Source of the DNA: Nocardioides yefusunii
GTDB lineage: Bacteria > Actinomycetota > Actinomycetes > Propionibacteriales > Nocardioidaceae
Assembly: GCF_004014875.1 (NCBI RefSeq)
Contig: NZ_CP034929.1
Coordinates: 2,294,001 to 2,358,000, forward strand
Length of the DNA: 64,000 nt
Reading direction: 5' to 3'
Shown in pieces: positions 37,391-46,354 of the stretch. How positions within the stretch are numbered: the stretch's first letter is position 1; each line of letters opens with the position of its first letter. The translations under genes were made by a program, and so were the position numbers. The notes beneath the pieces are model-generated. The model saw only the letters and a list, made by a program, of their open reading frames with translations, did not search any database and was not told the origin of the DNA.

Positions 37391-38608
37391 TCAGCCCAGG
37401 AGTGCCTCGACGAAGGCACGGGGCTCGAAGGGAGCCAGGTCGTCGGCGCCCTCTCCGAGTCCGACCAGCTTGACCGGGACACCCAGTTCGCGCTGCACGG
37501 CGACGACGATGCCGCCCTTGGCGGACCCGTCGAGCTTGGTGAGCACGATGCCGGTGATGTTGACGGCCTCGGCGAAGACGCGGGCCTGGATCATGCCGTT
37601 CTGGCCGGTGGTGGCGTCGAGGACGAGCAGGACCTCGGTGACCGGGGCCTGCTTCTCGATGACGCGCTTGACCTTGCCGAGCTCGTCCATGAGGCCGGAC
37701 TTGTTCTGCAGGCGGCCAGCGGTGTCGACGATGACGGTGTCGACGCCGGTCTCGACGCCCTTCTTGACGGCCTCGAAGGCCACGGAGGCGGGGTCGGTAC
37801 CCTCGGGGCCGCGGACGACCTCGACGCCGACGCGCTCGCCCCAGGTGCCGAGCTGCTCGGCAGCGGCGGCACGGAAGGTGTCTGCAGCGCCCATCAGGAC
37901 CTTGCGGTCTTCGGCCACCAGGATGCGACCGATCTTGCCGACGCTGGTGGTCTTGCCGACGCCGTTGACGCCGACCACGAGCACGACGCCCGGGTTGCCG
38001 TTCTCGCCGGAGACCTGCAGGCGTCGGTCCATGTCGGGGCCGACCAGCTTCACGAGCTCGTCGGCGAGCACCTCACGGACCTCACCTGCGGCAGAGCCCT
38101 CGACGCGGAGACGGGTGCGCAGACCCTCGACGAGCTCCTGGGTGGGCGCGACGCCGATGTCGGCGGTGAGGAGGGTGTCCTCGATGTCCTCCCAAGTGTC
38201 CTCATCGAGCTTGTCGCGCGAGAGCAGGGCCAGGAGGCCCTTGCCCAGGGGGTTGTTGGTGCCGGCGAGACGCTGGCGCAGACGCACGAGGCGCGACTGG
38301 GTCGACTCGGGACGCTCCAGCTCGGGAGCGGCCTCCTCGACGATCTCCTCGACGGGAGCCTCGACGCCGGGGGTCTCGGCGGCGTCGTCGACGGCCTCGT
38401 CCTCGTCGGCGTCGGTGACCGGGGCGCCGGCCTCACCGGCGGGCACCTGCGGTGCACGCGGCGGGGTGGCGGGGGTCTTCGGCGCGACGGCGGGCTTGTT
38501 CTCGACGGCCTTGCCCAGGGCGCGGGCACCCAAGAGCACGACCGTGCCGACGACCAGCAGGACGGCTACCGCGATCGCGGCCCAGATCCACGGGGACATG
38601 TCACTCAT
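37391..38608 (-). CDS. ftsY: SRP receptor FtsY
   Basis: A 405-residue GTPase. A membrane segment lies at about residues 5-27 (WIWAAIAVAVLLVVG), so the protein is anchored, unlike the amphipathic attachment in E. coli. An acidic A region (DADEDEAVDDAAE, ~60-100) precedes the NG domain with GVNGVGKTTSVGK, DTAGRLQNKS and TKLDGSAKGG. ATG at 38608 with GGGAGGA. It partners Ffh. Confidence 0.96.
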   Translation of the reverse strand: MSDMSPWIWAAIAVAVLLVVGTVVLLGARALGKAVENKPAVAPKTPATPPRAPQVPAGEAGAPVTDADEDEAVDDAAETPGVEAPVEEIVEEAAPELERPESTQSRLVRLRQRLAGTNNPLGKGLLALLSRDKLDEDTWEDIEDTLLTADIGVAPTQELVEGLRTRLRVEGSAAGEVREVLADELVKLVGPDMDRRLQVSGENGNPGVVLVVGVNGVGKTTSVGKIGRILVAEDRKVLMGAADTFRAAAAEQLGTWGERVGVEVVRGPEGTDPASVAFEAVKKGVETGVDTVIVDTAGRLQNKSGLMDELGKVKRVIEKQAPVTEVLLVLDATTGQNGMIQARVFAEAVNITGIVLTKLDGSAKGGIVVAVQRELGVPVKLVGLGEGADDLAPFEPRAFVEALLG

Positions 38609-38650
38609 GGCGCCATCCTCCCAGACCACCGGCCTCGGGGCCGAAGTGGC

Positions 38651-38845
38651 TCAGAGGCTCTCGGCCTCGTCAGGTCCACCGTCGCGCACCGTCGCGGGAG
38701 CCTGGTGGTCGTTCTCCCTCTCCAGCAGTCGACGCAGGCTGGTGATGCCGGGCACCTCACGGCCCCTGCCGACGTACCCGACCTGGGCCAGGACGACGAG
38801 GGCGAAGACGATCGCCACCACCCAGAACAGCACGATCCAGAACAC
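38651..38845 (-). CDS. Small single-span membrane protein
   Basis: A 64-residue protein with one N-terminal helix (FWIVLFWVVAIVFALVVLAQV) and a 40-residue cationic-then-acidic soluble tail. GTG at 38845 is preceded by a perfect GGAGGAG, which strongly supports translation. It lies between the thioesterase and ftsY on the same strand, 42 bases before ftsY. No family is recognised; a role in membrane-associated SRP function is only a guess from position. Confidence 0.75.
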   Translation of the reverse strand: MFWIVLFWVVAIVFALVVLAQVGYVGRGREVPGITSLRRLLERENDHQAPATVRDGGPDEAESL

Positions 38846-38945
38846 GGTTCTCCTCCGCGGAAGGCACCGGCGGGCCGCTCGACCCGCGGGGGGCGGTGCA
38901 CCCGACGCACACCCACGTTCACACGATGGGCGGCGTCGGGGCGCG

Positions 38946-38987
38946 TGAGGTCATGCGCGCAGCGTCACTGCTGTGGCGCAGACCTCA
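38946..38987 (-). terminator. Terminator overlapping the thioesterase stop
   Basis: TGAGGTC-AT-GCGC pairs with GCGC-A-GACCTCA, with an inner GCAG/CTGC stem. The right arm includes the stop codon of the thioesterase gene. Confidence 0.55.
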
Positions 38988-39467
38988 TCCCTCGGTCGGC
39001 GCTGGGCGCAGGAGCGGCTCGACGGCGGCGCGGATCACGTCTGGCATCGGGGCCACGGGGCGGTTGCCCGCACCGTGGGAGTTGTCGACGTAGACGTGCA
39101 CGAACCGGCCCTCGGCGGCGGCCTCGTCGGAGCCGCCCTGGAAGAGACCGATCCGCCACACGATCGAGGACCGGCCCACCTTGTCGACCACCACGCCGGC
39201 CTCGATCGGTTCGGGGAAGCCGATCTCACGGAAGTAGCGGCACGACGTCTCCGCGACGACGCCGATCTGCGGCAGGTGCCGGACATTGGTGCCGGTGGCC
39301 TCGAAGAGGTGGGCGTTGACGGCAGTGTCGAAGATCTCGTAGTAGGTCGCGTTGTTGAGGTGACCGTAGGCGTCGTCGTCACGCCAGCGGGTGGTGACGG
39401 TGCGCCAGGCCACGTAGTCGGCGCGGGTGGGGCGGGCCGGCTTGCCCTCGGGGGCGGGCGTGCTCAT
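38985..39467 (-). CDS. Hotdog-fold acyl-CoA thioesterase (4HBT type)
   Basis: A 160-residue thioesterase. The motif RWRDDDAYGHLNNATYYEIFD matches the 4-hydroxybenzoyl-CoA thioesterase/YbgC active-site helix (D-x-x-GH-x-NN-x-x-Y). It would hydrolyse short or aromatic acyl-CoAs; substrate unknown. ATG at 39467 is preceded by GGGAGAACC. It follows smc after a 49-base gap. Confidence 0.87.
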   Translation of the reverse strand: MSTPAPEGKPARPTRADYVAWRTVTTRWRDDDAYGHLNNATYYEIFDTAVNAHLFEATGTNVRHLPQIGVVAETSCRYFREIGFPEPIEAGVVVDKVGRSSIVWRIGLFQGGSDEAAAEGRFVHVYVDNSHGAGNRPVAPMPDVIRAAVEPLLRPAPTEG

Positions 39468-39516
39468 GCGGTCGGTTCTCCCTGTCAGTGGTGGAGGGGT
39501 CAGTGGTCGAAAGCTC

Positions 39517-42500
39517 TCAGGTGAGCCGTTGACTGATGACGGTCGAGACACCGTCACCCCGCATGGTGACACCGTAGAGGGCGTCGCCGACCTCCATGGT
39601 CCGTTTCTGGTGCGTGATGACCAGGAGCTGGGAGCTCTCCCGGAGCTCCTCGTAGATCGTCAGCAGTCGTCCCAGGTTGGTGTCGTCCAGGGCAGCCTCG
39701 ACCTCGTCGAGGATGTAGAACGGGCTGGGGCGGGCCTTGAAGAGCGCCACCAGGAAAGCGACGGCGACCAGCGATCGCTCACCGCCCGAGAGGAGCGAGA
39801 GCCGCTTGACCTTCTTGCCCGGCGGACGGGCCTCGACCTCGACGCCGGTGGTGAGCATGTCGTCGGGGTCGGTGAGCAGGAGTCGGCCCTCGCCCCCGGG
39901 GAAGAGCCGGGAGAAGGTGTGGTCGAACGCCTCGCGGACGTCGTGCCAGGCCTGGGTGAAGACCTCCTCGACCCGGGCGTCGACGTCCTTGACGATGCCG
40001 AGCAGGTCGACCTTCGTGCGACGCAGGTCGTCGAGCTGGGCGGTGAGGAACTGGTGGCGTTCCTCCATCGCGGTGAACTCCTCCAGCGCGAGCGGGTTGA
40101 CCCGACCCAACTGGACGAGGTCGCGTTCGGCGGCGCGGAGGCGCTTCTCCTGCTCCTCGCGGACGTAGGGCGTGGCCGGTTCCGTCTCGTCGTGGGCAGG
40201 GACGTCGACGTGCGGGCCGTACTCGGCGAGCAGGACGTCGGGGGCGAGACCGAGGTCCTCGATCGCGCGGGCCTCCATCTGCTCGATCCGCATCTGCTGC
40301 TGGGCGCGGGCGAGTTCGTCTCGGTGCACGGAGTTCACGAGGTCGTCGAGTTCACGGACGTGCTCGCGTAGACGGGACCGGACGGCAAGGAGGTCCTGTT
40401 CGGCGTCCTTGCGGTCGTTCTCGATCCGGGTCCGTTCGCTGGCGGCGGTCTGCACGGAGTCCTCGAGCAGGTCGAGGACGACGGAGACGGCGTGCCGTAC
40501 GGCGGTGGCGGCGCGGGCTTCGGCGCGGGTCCGGGCCCGGCGGGCCTCGGCGCGGGTGCGGTGGTCGCGTTCGGCGCGGGCCTGACGCAGCAGTGCGTCG
40601 GCACGTCCGGTGAGGGCACGGGCGCGTTCCTCCGCGGTGCGGAGCGCGAGCCGGGCGTCGGTCTCGTCCTGACGGGCCTGACGGGCGGCGTCGGCGAGGC
40701 GTTCGCGTTCGGTGGTGTCGACCTCGTCGACGGGGGCAGCCTCGGCGTGGGCGAGGCGTTCGGTGAGCTCGACCAGGGTGGCACGGGCGTGCTCGGCACC
40801 GATCCGGGCCTTCTCGATCGCGGCGGCGGTGCGGTCGGCCTCGGCGTGGGCCTCGCGTTCGCGGGCTCCGAGACGGGCGAGGTCTGCGGCGACGGCGGCG
40901 AGCCGGTCGTCGTGGGCCTGCAGCGCTTCGGCGGCAGCCGTGACCACGGTGACGGCCTCGGCACGGTCGGCCTGCACGCGGGCGGTCTCGGTGGCGAGGT
41001 GTTCGAGCAGGGTCACGACGCGGGCGATCGCCTCGACCGTCTCGTCGTGGGCGGCCTGCACCTCCAGCGTGGAGGGGCGGGCTGCGGAGCCACCGATGAC
41101 GGCGTGCGCGGAGAGGACGTCACCGGCGGGGGTGACGGCGGTGAGGTCGGGGTGCTGGTCGACGACGACACGGGCGGCGTCGAGGTCGGGCACGAGGACG
41201 ACGTGGCCGAGCAGGCGGGTCACTGCGCCGGTCAGCGCCTCGGGGTGGCCGACGACGTCGAGGGCGGCGACGACACCGGCCGGGAGCGTGCGTCCGGCGG
41301 TCGCCGGTGCGATCGTCGGGGCGCCGGCGAGCAGCAGTGGGGCGCGTCCCAGGTCGCTGGCCTTGAGGTGGGTCAGGGCTGCGGTGGCGGCGGTGAGGTC
41401 GGCGACCGCGATCGCGTCGGCGCTCTCCCCCAGCACCGCGGCGACGGCCGGGCGGTGGACGTCGGGGACGGTGACGAGTTGCGCGAGGGCGCCGAGGGTT
41501 CCGGTCAGGGTGCCGGCTGCTGCCGCGGCGACGACGGCGCCGGGACCGTCGGTACGGTCGAGGCCGAGCGCGAGGGCATCGCGGCGGGCACTGAGCGCGG
41601 CGTGGTCGCGCTGGGCGTCGGTGGTGCGGGTGCGGACGTCGGCCCGACGGGCGTCGAGGTCGGTGAGCGCGGTGACGGCGGCGCGGTGGGTGGCGTCGAG
41701 GGTGTCGCGGTCCTCGCCGGGGCCCTGGGCGTCGGCCTCCACGGCCGCGAACTCGACGCGGGCTGCCTCGGCACGTTCCAGGGCGGCGGTGCGGACGAGT
41801 TCGAGGCGTCCGATCTCGGCGTCGGCGGAGTCGACCTTGCCGCGGGCGGCGGCGGCCTGTCCGGCGAGGCGCGCCAGTCCTTCACGACGGTCGGCGACCG
41901 CGCGGACGGCGGCGCCGACGCGGCGGTCCTCCAGTTGGGCTGCTTCTTCGGCGAGGCGTCGTTCGGCCACCGCCTTGGCGAGGGCTTCGGTGCGCTGTTC
42001 GACCTCGGCGAGGGCGGCGTCCTCCTCGGCCCGGGCGCGGACGGCGTCGGCTTCGAGTCGTTCGGGGTCGCGTCCGGTGCTGAGGGGTTCCTCGACGGTG
42101 CGGGCGGCGTTGCGGAGACGTTCGGAGGCCAGGGAGTCGACGCCACGCATGCGTTCGCGCAGACCCTGCAGGGCGAACCATGTCTCCTGGGCCTGGGCGA
42201 GGACCGGCAGGCCGTCACGCAGCCCGGCTTCGATCTCGCCTTCGCGAGCCCGGAGGCGGGTGACGAGGGCTTCGACCTCGGTGCGTCGTTCCTGGAGCGC
42301 GGACTCGTCGGCGAGTTCGCGGGCCAGCACGTCGCGGGCCTGGACGAGGTCGTCGGCGGCGAGGCGGGCACGGGCGTCGCGTGCGTCGGCCTGCACGACC
42401 GAGGCGCGACGAGCGACCTCGGCCTGCTTCGAGAGCGGTTTGAGCTGGCGGCGGATCTCGGCGAGGAGGTCGTCGAGACGGTGGAGGTTGCCCTCCATCG

Positions 42501-43056
42501 CGTCGAGTTTGCGGAGCGCCTTCTCCTTGCGCTTGCGGTGCTTGAGGACACCGGCTGCTTCCTCGATGAAGCCACGGCGTTCCTCAGGGGTGGCGTGCAG
42601 GATCGAGTCGAGGCGTCCCTGCCCGACGATGACGTGCATCTCGCGGCCGATGCCGGAGTCACTGAGGAGGTCCTGGACGTCGACGAGTCGGGCCTTGGCG
42701 CCGTTGATCGCGTACTCGGAGCCGCCGTTGCGGAACATGGTCCGCGAGATGGTGACCTCGGCGTACTCGATCGGGAGCGCACCGTCGGTGTTGTCGATCG
42801 TGAGGGAGACCTCGGCGCGGCCGAGCGGTGAACGTCCCGCAGCACCGGAGGTGCCGGCGAAGATGACGTCCTCCATCTTGCCGCCGCGCAGCGACTTGGC
42901 TCCCTGCTCGCCCATCACCCAGGCCAGGGCGTCGACGACGTTGGACTTGCCCGAGCCGTTGGGCCCGACGATGCAGGTGATGCCCGGCTCGAGGTCGAGG
43001 GTCGTCGACGAAGCGAAGGACTTGAACCCCTTCAGGGTCAGGCTCTTCAGGTACAC
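39517..43056 (-). CDS. smc: Chromosome partition protein SMC
   Basis: A 1179-residue SMC ATPase that compacts and segregates chromosomes with ScpA/ScpB. Walker A GPNGSGKSNVVDAL at ~32-45; long Ala/Arg/Glu-rich coiled coils; a hinge around residues 490-640 (GALAQLVTVPDVHRPAVAAVLG onward); signature LLSGGERSLVAVAF and Walker B PFYILDEVEAALDD near the C-terminus. GTG at 43056 follows GAGGAG. The scpAB genes are elsewhere. The high-GC coiled coil gives several long spurious antisense frames. Confidence 0.97.
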   Translation of the reverse strand: MYLKSLTLKGFKSFASSTTLDLEPGITCIVGPNGSGKSNVVDALAWVMGEQGAKSLRGGKMEDVIFAGTSGAAGRSPLGRAEVSLTIDNTDGALPIEYAEVTISRTMFRNGGSEYAINGAKARLVDVQDLLSDSGIGREMHVIVGQGRLDSILHATPEERRGFIEEAAGVLKHRKRKEKALRKLDAMEGNLHRLDDLLAEIRRQLKPLSKQAEVARRASVVQADARDARARLAADDLVQARDVLARELADESALQERRTEVEALVTRLRAREGEIEAGLRDGLPVLAQAQETWFALQGLRERMRGVDSLASERLRNAARTVEEPLSTGRDPERLEADAVRARAEEDAALAEVEQRTEALAKAVAERRLAEEAAQLEDRRVGAAVRAVADRREGLARLAGQAAAARGKVDSADAEIGRLELVRTAALERAEAARVEFAAVEADAQGPGEDRDTLDATHRAAVTALTDLDARRADVRTRTTDAQRDHAALSARRDALALGLDRTDGPGAVVAAAAAGTLTGTLGALAQLVTVPDVHRPAVAAVLGESADAIAVADLTAATAALTHLKASDLGRAPLLLAGAPTIAPATAGRTLPAGVVAALDVVGHPEALTGAVTRLLGHVVLVPDLDAARVVVDQHPDLTAVTPAGDVLSAHAVIGGSAARPSTLEVQAAHDETVEAIARVVTLLEHLATETARVQADRAEAVTVVTAAAEALQAHDDRLAAVAADLARLGAREREAHAEADRTAAAIEKARIGAEHARATLVELTERLAHAEAAPVDEVDTTERERLADAARQARQDETDARLALRTAEERARALTGRADALLRQARAERDHRTRAEARRARTRAEARAATAVRHAVSVVLDLLEDSVQTAASERTRIENDRKDAEQDLLAVRSRLREHVRELDDLVNSVHRDELARAQQQMRIEQMEARAIEDLGLAPDVLLAEYGPHVDVPAHDETEPATPYVREEQEKRLRAAERDLVQLGRVNPLALEEFTAMEERHQFLTAQLDDLRRTKVDLLGIVKDVDARVEEVFTQAWHDVREAFDHTFSRLFPGGEGRLLLTDPDDMLTTGVEVEARPPGKKVKRLSLLSGGERSLVAVAFLVALFKARPSPFYILDEVEAALDDTNLGRLLTIYEELRESSQLLVITHQKRTMEVGDALYGVTMRGDGVSTVISQRLT

Positions 43057-43109
43057 CCTGACTCCTCACGTGCTGGACGTGGTTCAGGGTACCCGTGCTG
43101 GGCCTGATT

Positions 43110-43334
43110 TCAGGCGGTCACAACCTCGCCCGCGCGGGCGTCGGTGACGGCGTCAGCCAGGGCGTCGGCGGTCAGTTCCTCGGCGCGGCCGGCGACCAGA
43201 CGGTCGTTCTCGTCCATGAGTCGGGCGACGAGCGCCTCCAGGTCGGCGACCCGACGACGCAGCAGCGCGTTCTCGTACTGGACGCGGGTGGAGCGCGGGT
43301 CGGACGCGACGTGTCCGAAGAGGGCCTTGGCCAT
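43110..43334 (-). CDS. Small coiled-coil protein upstream of smc
   Basis: A 74-residue protein opening MAKALFGHVASDPRSTRVQYENALLRRRVADLEALVARLMDENDRL in the conserved actinobacterial style: a short MAKALFGH head and then one leucine-heptad helix. No catalytic motif. Proteins with this head occur widely in actinobacteria as hypotheticals, so selection is likely, although I cannot run the comparison. GGAAGG lies 12 bases before the ATG at 43334. It is 53 bases upstream of smc. Confidence 0.7.
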   Translation of the reverse strand: MAKALFGHVASDPRSTRVQYENALLRRRVADLEALVARLMDENDRLVAGRAEELTADALADAVTDARAGEVVTA

Positions 43335-43419
43335 CAGGATGGAACCTTCCGGGTCTGCGGCTCCTCCCCCGTGGAGTGCCGACCTTTCCAATGTGACGGT
43401 TGTGCAACAGAGGGTCAAA

Positions 43420-43902
43420 TCATCGTGATGCCGGCGCCGGTACCCCGACCCGCAGCACATGGAGAGCGTCACCCATGACCCGCCGCAGCGTCCGGTACTG
43501 GGCCGGCGTCCAGATCGGCGTGTACCCGGAGCCGTCGTACTCGCCCGGGCCGCTGTACGCGAACCGCGGCAGGACGGCCGCGAAGAGCTTGCCGTAGCAG
43601 ACGTCCGCGGTCCGCCCCCGCTGCCGGAAGGGAAGGTCGAGGGTCCGGGCGACGTCCACGGCCATGTTCCACAGTTCCAGTGCCGCATTGAGATCGAGAG
43701 CAGCCCGGCCACGCAGCCACTCCTGCACCGGCTCGACGTCGACGATCTCCGCGTTCGCATCGGCCTCCACCAGGAGCAACGCTCCCTGGCCGTCACGGGC
43801 GAGAACGTCGAGGCCGCAGACGACGAATGGGCGTCGTCCGTCGAAGCGGAGTTCGGTCACCGTGGCATCCAGCAGGAACTGGGATTCGGGCTGGGCTGTC
43901 AT
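43420..43902 (-). CDS. Hypothetical protein, downstream partner of the next gene
   Basis: A 160-residue cytoplasmic protein with no family I recognise. It is rich in acidic and aromatic residues; AALLLVEADANAEIVDVEPV and RTADVCYGKLFAAVLPRFAY look like ordered elements. The ATG at 43902 overlaps the stop of the preceding gene by one base (TGATG), so the two are translationally coupled. In mycobacteria this position between smc and mutM is occupied by an acylphosphatase, which this is not. Likely an accessory insertion. Confidence 0.65.
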   Translation of the reverse strand: MTAQPESQFLLDATVTELRFDGRRPFVVCGLDVLARDGQGALLLVEADANAEIVDVEPVQEWLRGRAALDLNAALELWNMAVDVARTLDLPFRQRGRTADVCYGKLFAAVLPRFAYSGPGEYDGSGYTPIWTPAQYRTLRRVMGDALHVLRVGVPAPASR

Positions 43903-44447
43903 CACGGCACACGCTGACTCTCGAAAGGGACGCCGGCAGTGTCGCAGGCGCTGGCCAGGAACCGTTCCAGTTCGTCGTACTTCTTCCCGACGACGAACGC
44001 GTCCACGATCACCTCGTCAGGGCCCCACTTCCGGTCACGGGACACAGTGACGGTCGTCCCCTCATGGAATACCGCCATCCAGGGGCTGCTCTCAGGCGCA
44101 GCGGCACCCAACTTCACGATCTCGTGGTCGGTGAGGTCGATCGAGCGCGGACTCCCCCGGGTCGCGAAGTGCAGCGTCGTGCCGTCCAGACGCAGGTGGG
44201 CGTCAGTGAGCCGACGACGCCACCTGCCGACGTCCCAGCGCCCCGCCGCCACGATGGCGGCCACCACGACGACTGTGCCGACGAGCGCGAGAACCCAGCC
44301 GTCCTCCGCCAACGTCATCGGCATCATCAGGCCGAAGAAGCCGCTGACCGCGAGATAGGGGCCCCAGCGACGGTCGGCTGCCGCCAAGTCGGGCGTCCAC
44401 CGCGTCGGGTCGCTCTCGACCTGCTTCTCGTCACACACCCAGCACAC
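43902..44447 (-). CDS. Hypothetical two-helix membrane protein
   Basis: A 181-residue protein. It opens with CWVCDEK, a possible half zinc-knuckle, and has two adjacent hydrophobic helices (about residues 31-48 and 52-68). The soluble C-terminal part resembles a PH-like or bPH domain (RLDGTTLHFATRGSPRSIDLTDHEI), a common arrangement in bacterial membrane-linked proteins; this is a weak impression. GTG at 44447 has a leaderless-type promoter. First gene of a two-gene unit. Confidence 0.65.
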   Translation of the reverse strand: MCWVCDEKQVESDPTRWTPDLAAADRRWGPYLAVSGFFGLMMPMTLAEDGWVLALVGTVVVVAAIVAAGRWDVGRWRRRLTDAHLRLDGTTLHFATRGSPRSIDLTDHEIVKLGAAAPESSPWMAVFHEGTTVTVSRDRKWGPDEVIVDAFVVGKKYDELERFLASACDTAGVPFESQRVP

Positions 44448-44459
44448 GCGCCCAGTATG
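44448..44459 (-). promoter_or_regulatory. Leaderless-type -10 for the orphan gene pair
   Basis: CATACT (44459-44454) ends 6 bases before the GTG at 44447. It gives the pair its own promoter separate from mutM. Confidence 0.4.
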
Positions 44460-44504
44460 CGTATCTCCCCGGGGCCGTACCGGGGCGGGAGGGAGAGCGT
44501 CAGT

Positions 44505-45356
44505 TCAGGAGCGTCGGGCCCGCGGCTTCGGCTGGCACTTCGGGCAGTAGTACGAGGAGCGGTTCATGAACGCGACCCGCACGATCGCCGTGCCGCAACG
44601 CTCGCACGCACGGTCCTCCTGGCCGTACGCCTTGAGGCTGCGGTCGAAGTAGCCGGACTCGCCGTTGACGTTGACGTAGAGCGCGTCGAACGAGGTCCCG
44701 CCCTCGTCCAGAGCCGCGAGCATGACCTCCTGCGCGCGTCCGAGGACGTCGACGGCCTGGGTCTGGGTGAGTCGGTCGCCGGGACGTTCGCCGTTCAGGC
44801 GGGCACGCCACAGCGCTTCGTCGGCGTAGATGTTGCCGACGCCGGAGACGAGGTTCTGGTCGAGGAGTTGACGCTTCACCGCGACGGTGCGACGACGCAT
44901 CCGTCGGGCCACGTCGGCGAGGTCGAACTGCTCGTCGAGCGGGTCGCGTCCGATGTGTGCGATCTCCGCGGGCAGTTCCGCTCCGCCGGGTGCGTAGGAG
45001 AGGCCACCGAACATGCGCTGGTCGACGAACCGCATCTCCATGCCGTCGTCGAGGACGAACCGCACCCGAAGGTGACGCTCGTCGGGCGCGCCGGCAGACT
45101 TCAGCAACATCTGGCCGCTCATGCCCAGGTGGCCGAGCATGGCGTCGTCACCGTCCAGGGCGAGCCAGAAGTACTTGCCACGACGGCGCACCGCAGAGAC
45201 AGTGCGTCCGGTCATGTGCTGGACGAACGACGAGGCCCCGCCCGCCTCTCGGCGGACGGGGCGATCGTGCAACACCTCGACGGCGTGCACGGTGGAACCG
45301 ACGACGTGGCGCTCGAGGCCACGTCGTACGACCTCCACCTCAGGAAGTTCAGGCAC
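44505..45356 (-). CDS. mutM: Formamidopyrimidine-DNA glycosylase
   Basis: A 283-residue base-excision repair enzyme that removes 8-oxoguanine and nicks by beta/delta-elimination. After Met removal the catalytic proline leads [14 protein letters not shown]. The helix-two-turn-helix is [17 protein letters not shown], and the zinc finger is [11 protein letters not shown]...YYCPKC. GTG at 45356; it is 31 bases after rnc, as in mycobacteria (fpg-rnc). Confidence 0.95.
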   Translation of the reverse strand: MPELPEVEVVRRGLERHVVGSTVHAVEVLHDRPVRREAGGASSFVQHMTGRTVSAVRRRGKYFWLALDGDDAMLGHLGMSGQMLLKSAGAPDERHLRVRFVLDDGMEMRFVDQRMFGGLSYAPGGAELPAEIAHIGRDPLDEQFDLADVARRMRRRTVAVKRQLLDQNLVSGVGNIYADEALWRARLNGERPGDRLTQTQAVDVLGRAQEVMLAALDEGGTSFDALYVNVNGESGYFDRSLKAYGQEDRACERCGTAIVRVAFMNRSSYYCPKCQPKPRARRS

Positions 45357-45387
45357 GGGTGTGTCTCCGTAGGAAGAGAGCCGAGGC

Positions 45388-46149
45388 TCAGGAGTCCTGG
45401 GACGCCTCGTGCTTGGCCTTGATCTCACCGTAGGCGGTCTCGGCGGCGGCCTGCTCGGCCTCCTTCTTCGACCGACCCGTGCCGTGCCCGTAGAGGGCAT
45501 CGCCGACACGGACCTGTGCGGTGAACGTCTTCATGTGGTCGGGACCGTCGTCCTCGATCACGTACTCGGGAACACCGAGCTGGTGCCCGGCAGCGAGTTC
45601 TTGCAGCGAGGTCTTCCAGTCCAGACCCGCACCGAGGGCAGCCGCAGCTTCCATCAGGGGGTCGAACAAACGGTGGACCACATCTGCCGAGGCCTCGATG
45701 CCACCCGAGAGGTGAATGGCACCAATGACTGCCTCGACGGTGTCGGAGAGGATCGACGCCTTCTCACGACCACCGGTCGTCTCTTCACCACGGCCGAGCT
45801 TGATGTACTCGCCCAGACCGATGGTGCGTGCGACTCCGGCCAGTGCACGTGCGTTGACCACCGCGGCACGCAACTTCGCCAGACGACCTTCGGAAAGGTC
45901 AGGGTGGTTCAGGTACAGGGTCTCCGTCACCACGACGCCCAGGACGGAGTCCCCGAGGAACTCCAGGCGCTCATTGGTGGGGAGGCCACCGTTCTCGTAC
46001 GCGTACGAGCGGTGGGTCAACGCACGCTCGAGCAGCTCGGGATCCAGAACCGGATCACCGAGCTGCTCGCGCAGACGCTGAGTATTCAGAACCGTGCTCG
46101 GTCTCAGAGGACCTGGCGACGGGCCGTCTTGGCGCCGTACTGGCCGCAC
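45388..46149 (-). CDS. rnc: Ribonuclease III (start uncertain)
   Basis: A 253-residue (as drawn) double-strand RNA endonuclease. The signature [13 protein letters not shown] is present, followed by [13 protein letters not shown] and a C-terminal dsRNA-binding domain ([26 protein letters not shown]). Similarity begins only at about [11 protein letters not shown], yet no ATG, GTG or TTG occurs there. The only standard in-frame start is GTG at 46149, inside rpmF with a 46-base overlap. A CTG at 46089, 14 bases after the rpmF stop, would fit the family length better (233 residues). Function is secure, start is not. Confidence 0.9.
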   Translation of the reverse strand: MRPVRRQDGPSPGPLRPSTVLNTQRLREQLGDPVLDPELLERALTHRSYAYENGGLPTNERLEFLGDSVLGVVVTETLYLNHPDLSEGRLAKLRAAVVNARALAGVARTIGLGEYIKLGRGEETTGGREKASILSDTVEAVIGAIHLSGGIEASADVVHRLFDPLMEAAAALGAGLDWKTSLQELAAGHQLGVPEYVIEDDGPDHMKTFTAQVRVGDALYGHGTGRSKKEAEQAAAETAYGEIKAKHEASQDS

Positions 46150-46289
46150 TCACCGCACGCGCGGTGCGGGAGGGTCTTGGCGCCGCAGGCCGGGTTCGCG
46201 CAGTTGACCAGCGCGGGGGCGACAGCCTTCCACTGCGAGCGACGGTGGCGCGTGTTGCTGCGCGACATCTTCCGCTTCGGAACAGCCAC
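46104..46289 (-). CDS. rpmF: 50S ribosomal protein L32
   Basis: A 61-residue L32 of the zinc-ribbon (C+) type: CANPACG and CGECG supply four cysteines. N-terminal [20 protein letters not shown] is typical. GTG at 46289 follows GAGGAG. Sits between the DUF177 gene and rnc, the usual place. Confidence 0.95.
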   Translation of the reverse strand: MAVPKRKMSRSNTRHRRSQWKAVAPALVNCANPACGAKTLPHRACGECGQYGAKTARRQVL

Positions 46290-46333
46290 TGTTATCTCCT
46301 CATGCCTGGGCCGTGATGGCCACTTGCTTTAGT

Positions 46334-46353
46334 ACCGGTCGGGTCCGACCGGT
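46334..46353 (-). terminator. Hairpin between DUF177 gene and rpmF
   Basis: ACCGGTCGG and CCGACCGGT are perfectly complementary with a 2-base centre, beginning 1 base after the DUF177 stop. The transcript then reads ACUAAAGC. It may be a weak terminator or a processing site. Confidence 0.5.
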
Positions 46354-46354
46354 T

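Noticed and set aside
40492..43147. Long plus-strand frames (over 770 codons) opposite smc
   Set aside because: Antisense to the SMC coiled coil; low-complexity Gly/Val/Asp or Arg/Ser sequence from the complementary strand, no Shine-Dalgarno, no motif.
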